Assembly: GCA_002348345.1 (NCBI GenBank)
Contig: DEAY01000031.1
Coordinates: forward strand, 1-10,923
Length of the DNA stretch: 10,923 nucleotides
Direction: 5' to 3'
Source of the DNA: Verrucomicrobia bacterium UBA2970
GTDB taxonomy: Bacteria > Verrucomicrobiota > Verrucomicrobiia > Limisphaerales > AAA164-E04
Shown here in pieces: positions 6,048 through 10,923 of the stretch. The position numbers and the translations under genes are program-made. The notes beneath the pieces are model-generated. The model ran no database searches, was not told where the DNA came from, and saw only the letters and a list, made by a program, of their open reading frames with translations. Every line of letters starts with the position of its first letter. The stretch's first letter is position 1.

Positions 6048-8440
6048 TTCCTGAGGCTTAGACGAATGACATCTGCCACTTGTTTAACAAAATAGACCTT
6101 TATTTGTTTTTTGACCTCCTCAGGCACATCTCGCCAGTCATTTTGGTTTCGATCGGGAATCATGATTGTTCGCATTCCCGACCGAAAGGCCGCCAGGGCT
6201 TTCTCTCGGATCCCTCCCACCGGGAGGACTCGTCCTCGGAGGCTGATTTCGCCCGTCATCGCCAGGTCCGACCTAACCTCCCGCCGGGTGAAAAGGGAGG
6301 CGAGGGCGACGGCGATCGCGACACCGGCGCTCGGACCATCTTTCGGGGTCGCACCGGCCGGGACATGGATGTGGATATCCTGCTTCTCAGTTTCCTTGAG
6401 GGTCAGTTTGAGGGACGAGGCCTGGCTTCGGAGGAAGGTCAGCGCGGCCTGAGCACTTTCCTTCATCACCTCGCCCAGTGAGCCCGTCAGAATCAGGTTG
6501 CCTCTACCGGGGAGTTCGGTGGCTTCGATGTAGAGGATCTCGCCTCCCGTGGGGGTCCAGGCGAGGCCCACCGCAATCCCGCAGTCGGTGATGGACTCGG
6601 CCTTCTCGAAATGAAAACGGTCCGGGCCCAGGTTCTTGGTGATCCACCGGTTGGTAATGGTGATCGGGCGGGGGGTGCGCCGGGTGGCGAAATGTTTGGC
6701 GGCTTTACGGGCGACGCTTGCCAATTCTCGATCCAATTGCCGTACTCCCGCCTCGCGGGTATACCCTCCGATCAACCGCTTGAGCACGGGGTCCTGGAAT
6801 TGAACCTGCCGGGGCTCGAGTCCATGCTCCTCGAGTTGGTGCGGAATCAAATGTTGTTTGGCAATGTAGAGTTTCTCCGTTTGCGTGTAGCTGGGGAGTT
6901 CAATGACCTCAAGGCGGTCGCGAAGTGCTGGATGGACGGGATCGAGCCAATTGGCCGTCGTCATGAACAGCACCTTCGATAAGTCGAAGGGAACGTCCAG
7001 ATAGTGGTCGGTGTAGGCTGCGTTTTGCTGGGGATCAAGCACCTCAAGGAGGGCCGAGGCCGGGTCGCCGCGAAAGTCGGCGCTCATCTTGTCGAATTCG
7101 TCCAGAAGGATCACCGGATTGTTGGTTTGAAGCCGGCGCAAGGTTTGAATAATCCGCCCGGGCAGGGCACCGACGTAGGTCCGGCGGTGACCGCGAATCT
7201 CGGCTTCGTCCCGCATGCCGCCCAAGGCGATTCGAGAGAACTTCCGGCCGAGCGCGTTGGCGACGCTCATGCCGAGCGAAGTCTTGCCGACTCCTGGAGG
7301 ACCGACCAAACAAAGGATGGGGCCTTTGAGGTGTTCCTTGAGTTTGATGACGGCGAGAAACTCGAGCAACCGCTCCTTGACCTTGGTAAGCCCATAGTGC
7401 TGATGGTCCAGGAGCTCTGCTGCTGTCTTGAGATCCAGGGTCTGTCTCGAAGACTGGTTCCAGGGCAGTTCCACCAGCCATTCGACGTAGCTCTTGATAA
7501 TCGTGTATTCAGCGGTGCTGGAAGGAATATGTTCCAATCGATCAAGTTCCTTGAGGCAGACGGAGGCGGCCTCCGTAGAAAGCCCGTTTTGAGCCACCTG
7601 CTTGCGGAGGTTGTCGATCTCCATCGTTGCGGGATCCGATTCGCCGAGTTCCTTTTGAATGGCACGAATCTGCTCCCGAAGATAGAAATCCCGTTGGCTC
7701 TTGGACATCGCCGCTGAAACGTCCTTCTTAATCTTTGATCCGAGGGTCAGGACTTCGAGTTCGCGGCTAAGAATGGGCAGGAGCATTTTTAGCCGTTTGG
7801 CCAGCGAGATGGTTTCGAGAATGGCTTGTTGATCCTTGAGCGGGACGTTGAGGTGGCTCACCATCAGATCGGCGGTCACGCGTGGGTCGCTATGCTTGAG
7901 AACGGCGAGTTTTGCCTCTTCGTTGAGGGAGGATGAGAGTTCCGTGATTTTGATGAATTGCTCTTTTGCATTTCGCATCAGGGCGGTGATTTCAGGGGTG
8001 TTCTCTTTCTTCGAGCTGAGCACCCGGATCGAGGCCCGGAGGTAGGGCTGCAGTTTGGTGTAACGCTTGACCTGAAAGCGTTCGAGTCCCTCAATCAGGA
8101 TTCGAACGGAATCCTCCGACCCTTGGACCATTTTTTGAATGCGAGCCAGGCAGCCGATTTCCCAGAGATCCTCCGGGGTCGGATTGTCTGCTTCAGCGTT
8201 CTTCTGCAAAACCAGCCCCAGGAACCGATCCCCGGCGACGACATCATTGATCAATTGAGCTCCCTCAGGAGATTCGATCAAGAGGGGGGCCACCATGCCA
8301 GGGAAGATGACGATGTCGGACAACCCGAGGATGGCGACCTGTTTCGGGTGTTGGGGAGACGGCGACGATTCGGGAGAGGACTTCCCGGGATGAGGGGCTA
8401 TTTCGAGAATATCAACCGCGTTTTTGTCGCCAGGTGCCAT
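6044..8440 (-). CDS. lon: ATP-dependent Lon protease (LonA type)
   Basis: Cytosolic hexameric AAA+ serine protease that unfolds and degrades misfolded and regulatory proteins. At 798 aa it has the normal length and all three domains: an N-terminal substrate-binding domain from about 34 (VAILGLSDIVIFPGMVAPLL) followed by a helical region to about 330; an AAA+ ATPase module with Walker A GPPGVGKT (380-387), Walker B VILLDEFDK (443-451) and the RGHRRTYVGALPGRI block (416-430); and a C-terminal protease domain with the catalytic serine in DGPSAG (S704) and the catalytic lysine in GGIREKALAA (K747). The first 33 residues are a Pro/Ser-rich extension. The ATG has no clear ribosome-binding site. It lies 59 bp after the hsp20 gene on the same strand and its TGA overlaps the next gene's ATG. 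Confidence 0.97.
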   Translation of the reverse strand: MAPGDKNAVDILEIAPHPGKSSPESSPSPQHPKQVAILGLSDIVIFPGMVAPLLIESPEGAQLINDVVAGDRFLGLVLQKNAEADNPTPEDLWEIGCLARIQKMVQGSEDSVRILIEGLERFQVKRYTKLQPYLRASIRVLSSKKENTPEITALMRNAKEQFIKITELSSSLNEEAKLAVLKHSDPRVTADLMVSHLNVPLKDQQAILETISLAKRLKMLLPILSRELEVLTLGSKIKKDVSAAMSKSQRDFYLREQIRAIQKELGESDPATMEIDNLRKQVAQNGLSTEAASVCLKELDRLEHIPSSTAEYTIIKSYVEWLVELPWNQSSRQTLDLKTAAELLDHQHYGLTKVKERLLEFLAVIKLKEHLKGPILCLVGPPGVGKTSLGMSVANALGRKFSRIALGGMRDEAEIRGHRRTYVGALPGRIIQTLRRLQTNNPVILLDEFDKMSADFRGDPASALLEVLDPQQNAAYTDHYLDVPFDLSKVLFMTTANWLDPVHPALRDRLEVIELPSYTQTEKLYIAKQHLIPHQLEEHGLEPRQVQFQDPVLKRLIGGYTREAGVRQLDRELASVARKAAKHFATRRTPRPITITNRWITKNLGPDRFHFEKAESITDCGIAVGLAWTPTGGEILYIEATELPGRGNLILTGSLGEVMKESAQAALTFLRSQASSLKLTLKETEKQDIHIHVPAGATPKDGPSAGVAIAVALASLFTRREVRSDLAMTGEISLRGRVLPVGGIREKALAAFRSGMRTIMIPDRNQNDWRDVPEEVKKQIKVYFVKQVADVIRLSLRK

Positions 8441-8499
8441 CTAGGTGGCGGGAGTATTCCATAAGCGGATACCCCAGGGCAAACTGTTATGCGGGAAAG

Positions 8500-8928
8500 C
8501 TACTCGTCAGCTTCCTCGGTGGGGATCGAAACGTCGATTTTTTTGGAACTCGCGCGACTGGCGATCGGCACATTGATCCGGAGGAATCCGTTCTGATAAA
8601 CCGCCTTTGCCTTGTGCAAGTTGTAGCCGGCGGGGAGGTCGATGTAGAATTGGAAGGTGCCGAAGTCGATCTCCATCAGGATGAATTTGCACTGGGTGGG
8701 CCGGTCGTCATGGTTGCGCTTTCCTCGGACGCGAAGGCGGTTGCCCTCTGCCTTGAGGGAAAGGTCTTCTCGGCGCATTCCGGCCACTTCCACTTGGATC
8801 ACGAGAAATCGCTCGGTGAGAAAGACGTCGGTGTTCGGTGTCCAGGAGGATTCCGAAAACCGGGTCACCCCCTCGAAGGGGGTCGAGCGCGCCAATCGCG
8901 CGCCGGATGGGACCTTGCTCAACGCCAT
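8500..8928 (-). CDS. Small heat-shock protein, Hsp20/alpha-crystallin family
   Basis: ATP-independent holdase chaperone that binds unfolding proteins in the cytosol. With the ATG at 8928 the protein is 142 aa, typical for the family. The alpha-crystallin domain spans about 30-122: TPNTDVF entry, LVIQVEVAGMRREDLSLKAEGN (the classic 'v.aelpG..kedi.v....' strand pattern), NRLRVRGKR, a FQFYIDLPAGYN strand and the conserved A-x-x-x-x-G-x-L motif (AVYQNGFLRINVPI, 109-122). The C-terminal tail (KKIDVSI) is only a loose version of the oligomer-forming I-x-I motif. An in-frame GTG at 9081 would add 51 residues that look non-coding and match nothing in the family, so the internal ATG was chosen. No Shine-Dalgarno sequence precedes it. 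The neighbour lon, 59 bp downstream, makes a heat-stress protein-quality operon likely. Confidence 0.9.
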   Translation of the reverse strand: MALSKVPSGARLARSTPFEGVTRFSESSWTPNTDVFLTERFLVIQVEVAGMRREDLSLKAEGNRLRVRGKRNHDDRPTQCKFILMEIDFGTFQFYIDLPAGYNLHKAKAVYQNGFLRINVPIASRASSKKIDVSIPTEEADE

Positions 8929-8936
8929 AAGACTTA

Positions 8937-8961
8937 CTACAGGGAACGACTTAACTTCAAG
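8937..8961 (-). promoter_or_regulatory. Tentative heat-shock-sigma-like promoter for hsp20-lon
   Basis: Read on the - strand, CTTGAAG (8961-8955) is followed 10 bp later by CCCTGTAG (8944-8937). This resembles the sigma-32 consensus CTTGAAA/CCCCAT, but the spacer is slightly shorter than the usual 11-16 bp and the -10 match is partial. If real, transcription would start almost at the hsp20 ATG, giving a nearly leaderless message. No CIRCE element was found. Confidence 0.2.
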
Positions 8962-9002
8962 ACTCGCGTCGCGGGTTTCCGGGAATCTAAATCCCTGGAG
9001 CC

Positions 9003-9018
9003 CAGTAAGATCTGACTG
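9003..9018. promoter_or_regulatory. Near-perfect 16-bp palindrome upstream of hsp20, possible operator
   Basis: CAGTAAGATCTGACTG pairs with its own reverse complement at all but one symmetric position (14 of 16 bases). It lies about 75-90 bp upstream of the hsp20 ATG in a region without genes. A dimeric regulator could bind it, but a chance origin is possible. Confidence 0.2.
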
Positions 9019-9166
9019 AGGATCGGAGAACAGAGCGGGTCGCTCCTGGAGCATGACCAACGCCGGTTCCTCAATCCTCACAGATCGGTTACATCAGGTA
9101 AACCGTGGCGTAAACGATAACCCAAAAATGAGAATCCGCAACCGAGTTTCTGGATCGTGGATTTTC

Positions 9167-9183
9167 AGGGAACCCGGTTCCCT
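9167..9183. terminator. Inverted repeat overlapping the DUF72 stop codon, possible terminator
   Basis: AGGGAACCCGGTTCCCT has 8-bp arms around one central base; as RNA it folds into a 7-bp stem with a 3-nt loop. It overlaps the DUF72 stop codon (9184-9182) and is followed on the - strand by GAAAAT, not a T tract. It may end DUF72 transcription or separate it from the hsp20 operon. Confidence 0.3.
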
Positions 9184-10192
9184 AGCTTGTCGGCCGGGCG
9201 GCGCCTTCAAGCATAGATTGGATGGTGACCAGTGCGTTGCCTTCCAGACGGTTGTTGACCAGGATAAAGGTCTTTTTTCCGCGCCTCCCAAGCCCGCCCC
9301 GGATCATTCTCGCTCCGGCATTTCGGGCACTTTCATTGGGCTCTTTTACCACTTGGTAGGGGGAGAACATGGAGACGGCCTCATGGTATTTCCTTCCGGG
9401 CTTGAGAAGAAAACGGGCCGCCGTCAGGGAGCCGTGAACCGGGGCGCCCTCCAATTCAAGCTGTTCCTCAACACTCGGCATGGCCTCCCAGTTGTTGAAG
9501 ACGTGAGCCACCTTCCTCTCGCGAAGCATTTGAAAATACTCAGGGCGAAGAAAACTTCGATTGCGCAACTCGATCCCCAAGGGCCAGTCGAGGGGGAGCT
9601 GTTGGAGAAAACGATCCAGGGCGGCCAAGAACTCTCGGCCTTGCCTGAAATCACGGGGATGAAACCGCGAGAACTCGAAGATCAGCAATCCGATGGCATT
9701 TCGAAAAGGCCGGCAGGGTTCGAGGAACTGCTCCACAAACAGTTCGGGATTCAGAAAGTTGACGTTCGGCTTGCCCGCGCGGTTGCCAAACCGGGGGAGC
9801 TTGGGGAAGTGCTTCACGGTGATCTCATCGGTCACCTTGAGGACGAATTGAAAGGTCTCCGGCACTTGTTCGATCAATCCCTCAAGGTACTTCTTGGTGG
9901 GAAAGGTGTAGTAGGCGGCGTCCACGCTGACGGTTTTGAAGACTTCGGCGTATTCCTCCAAACAACATCGATTGAACCGACTTTCGGAAAACCTTCCCCG
10001 GTAGAGGTATCGCGAATCGTCATAGAGCGATCCGCACCATCCCGGGTACTTCCAGGACGAGGTGCCCAGGTAGATGCCGAGCTCGGCCAGTGATGCCAGA
10101 TGAGTCTGAATCGCTGCTCGATTGAAGCCCACCTCCAAGGGAGTAGCCGAATCGACCGGCTCTGTGAAGATAAGATCGAGGATGAGGCTCAT
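9182..10192 (-). CDS. DUF72 (YecE-like) family protein
   Basis: A 336-aa member of the DUF72/YecE family, proteins with a TIM-barrel-like fold, found widely in bacteria and archaea, and of unsettled function. Family blocks in order: IYLGTSSWKYPGWCG (41-54), the start of the barrel; the EEYAEVFKTVSVDAAYYTFP block (79-98); FVLKVTDEIT (116-125); LGIELRNRSF (205-214); and the C-terminal VNNRLEGNALVTI (312-324), matching the usual 'NN...g.a' strand. An N-terminal extension of about 40 residues precedes the domain. The ATG at 10192 was chosen because the frame upstream to 10399 is low-complexity and unlike the family. There is no Shine-Dalgarno sequence; a pyrimidine-rich stretch precedes the ATG, so a start nearer the domain is possible. 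It is divergent from the cytochrome gene and 253 bp upstream of hsp20 on the same strand. Its link to either neighbour is unclear. Confidence 0.87.
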   Translation of the reverse strand: MSLILDLIFTEPVDSATPLEVGFNRAAIQTHLASLAELGIYLGTSSWKYPGWCGSLYDDSRYLYRGRFSESRFNRCCLEEYAEVFKTVSVDAAYYTFPTKKYLEGLIEQVPETFQFVLKVTDEITVKHFPKLPRFGNRAGKPNVNFLNPELFVEQFLEPCRPFRNAIGLLIFEFSRFHPRDFRQGREFLAALDRFLQQLPLDWPLGIELRNRSFLRPEYFQMLRERKVAHVFNNWEAMPSVEEQLELEGAPVHGSLTAARFLLKPGRKYHEAVSMFSPYQVVKEPNESARNAGARMIRGGLGRRGKKTFILVNNRLEGNALVTIQSMLEGAARPTS

Positions 10193-10426
10193 TTTAGGGA
10201 GGAAGAAGCGAAAGCAGGGCGGGCGATGGCTGCGCGGGAAGGGCCGGTTTCTGCCGGCGTTCTCGCTGGGTGCCCCAAGGATGCAGGCCGGATGGATCCA
10301 TGGGCCCTCCGCCCGGGGGGCGCATGAGCTGGCCAGAGTCGAGCCCGAATCAGGAAAGGGCTCCTGCACTTCAGTCTTCCCGCTTGCAAGATCCCTCATC
10401 CCATCGCAGGGTAGTTGGGTTCCCCG
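10193..10426. other. Divergent intergenic region between DUF72 and cytochrome genes
   Basis: This 234-bp stretch should contain promoters for both divergent genes, but no good -35/-10 pair was found by eye. It carries a 5-bp stem GCCGG-TTTCTG-CCGGC (10243-10258) and a perfect 10-bp palindrome ATGGATCCAT (10292-10301), either of which could be chance. Open frames cross it on both strands but none resembles a known protein. Confidence 0.3.
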
Positions 10427-10923
10427 ATGAAGCGTTCTGCGTCTTGTATTGAATTCCGCGGAGTGGCGCGGTCCTTTCCCTCTGCTGGGCTAGTCCTGTG
10501 TGGGGGGGTCGTGTTCGCTCTGCTTGCCCGGAACATCGCATGGGGACTTGAGTTTGAGCGGGATGTCGGGCCAATCCTGGCTGATCACTGTCTTGAATGT
10601 CACAGTGGAGAGGATCCGGAAAACGGGCTCGATCTCTCGAGGCATCGTTCCGCCCTGAAGGGAGGGAAGGGTGGCCCGGCGATTGTCGGAGGGGATTTGG
10701 GCTCGAGCTTGCTTTGGCAACGGGTGCACACCGACGAGATGCCTCCCGACCATCCGTTGTCGGAATCGGAGAAAACGGTCCTGCGGGAATGGATTCTGGC
10801 CGGCGCAACTTGGGGAACCGAGGCGTTGGCTCGGTTTGGTCAAACGACTGAGAAACGCGGGGGAACGGATTGGTGGTCTCTTCAACCCGTGGTCAGACCG
10901 GCCCTGCCAGCGATCACCGGGGC
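10427..10923 (+). CDS. Planctomycete-type cytochrome c (PSCyt1) domain protein, 3'-truncated by the window edge
   Basis: The frame from the ATG at 10427 stays open to the right edge (165 codons seen). The N-terminus is basic (MKRSASCIEFRG...), followed by a hydrophobic stretch AGLVLCGGVVFALLA (about 20-34), a signal peptide or anchor that should place the protein in the periplasm or on the membrane. Residues 41-130 are a PSCyt1 domain: LEFERDVGPILADHCLECHSG with the single c-type haem motif CLECH (55-59), GLDLSRHRSALKGGKGGPAIVGGDLGSSLLWQRV, then the MPPDHPLSESEKTVLREWI block typical of the family. DWWSLQPVVRPALP (148-161) matches the sequence that joins PSCyt1 to DUF1549 and DUF1553 in the large planctomycete/verrucomicrobial proteins, so those domains are expected beyond the edge. 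Such genes often sit near sulfatases or secreted hydrolases. An upstream in-frame TTG (10415) is less likely as start. Confidence 0.88.
   Translation, partial: MKRSASCIEFRGVARSFPSAGLVLCGGVVFALLARNIAWGLEFERDVGPILADHCLECHSGEDPENGLDLSRHRSALKGGKGGPAIVGGDLGSSLLWQRVHTDEMPPDHPLSESEKTVLREWILAGATWGTEALARFGQTTEKRGGTDWWSLQPVVRPALPAITG

Larger units (their letters stand above)
8929..9181. other. Upstream region of hsp20-lon (253 bp, non-coding)
   Basis: No gene is recognised between the DUF72 stop and the hsp20 start. It contains the tentative promoter and the 16-bp palindrome described separately, plus overlapping small inverted repeats GAGCG-GGT-CGCTC (9033-9045) and GCTCC-T-GGAGC (9042-9052). A weak sigma-70-like pair, TTGCGG with TATCGT 16 bp later on the - strand (about 9139-9112), is the only other promoter-like element noticed. 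The region probably holds the control of the hsp20-lon transcript. Confidence 0.35.

Noticed and set aside
7004..7717. 237-aa open frame on the + strand inside lon
   Set aside because: It covers the Walker A and Walker B region of an intact lon on the other strand and resembles no protein family.
8929..9081. 51-residue N-terminal extension of Hsp20 from a GTG
   Set aside because: It does not resemble Hsp20 N-termini, and the internal ATG gives the normal family length.
9053..10093. 346-aa open frame on the + strand opposite DUF72
   Set aside because: The DUF72 frame on the other strand has clear family motifs throughout. The antisense translation shows no recognisable domain and looks like a G+C-driven shadow.
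10292..10301. 10-bp palindrome ATGGATCCAT
   Set aside because: It is short enough to arise by chance and has no second copy or nearby promoter element.
1..10923. CRISPR arrays, tRNAs, insertion sequences, phage or toxin-antitoxin modules
   Set aside because: No regularly spaced repeats, cloverleaf sequences, transposase motifs or paired small ORFs of known type were seen on either strand.

Overview
The window looks like ordinary chromosomal DNA from a member of the Planctomycetota/Verrucomicrobiota/Chlamydiota group, most likely Verrucomicrobiota. The best pointer is the right-hand gene, which begins a planctomycete-type cytochrome c (PSCyt1) protein with one CxxCH haem site, a family greatly expanded in those phyla. 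The moderately high G+C (judged by eye) and the general lack of good Shine-Dalgarno sequences before recognisable genes fit this. The assignment is inference.

Left arm, + strand (1-3967): a CrtI/CrtN-type carotenoid desaturase whose FAD-binding start lies off the left edge; a secreted 191-aa protein with a probable thioredoxin-like fold but no CXXC; an AarF/UbiB/ABC1 atypical kinase of 416 aa; and a 126-aa DUF3568-like lipoprotein. The first three are close together and are probably co-transcribed. A plausible reading is isoprenoid/carotenoid synthesis with an associated lipid-linked atypical kinase, but the middle gene has no known role.

Middle, - strand (read right to left from 9081 to 4017): a small heat-shock protein (Hsp20, 8928-8500), Lon protease (8440-6044), a secreted LolA-like (outer-membrane lipoprotein-sorting-like) protein whose ATG overlaps the lon stop in an ATGA, and a membrane-anchored TPR protein. 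Hsp20 and Lon form a protein quality-control pair: Hsp20 holds unfolded protein and Lon degrades it. The TPR gene converges on the lipoprotein gene, and the junction carries hairpins that could act as terminators.

Right arm: a DUF72 (YecE-like) protein on the - strand (10192-9182), then a 234-bp divergent intergenic region, then the PSCyt1 cytochrome gene on the + strand, which runs off the right edge.

No tRNA, rRNA, CRISPR array, insertion sequence, phage gene or long repeat was recognised. No complete new defence or mobile system is visible. The most unusual items are the desaturase/thioredoxin-like/AarF trio and the translationally coupled lon-LolA-like pair.
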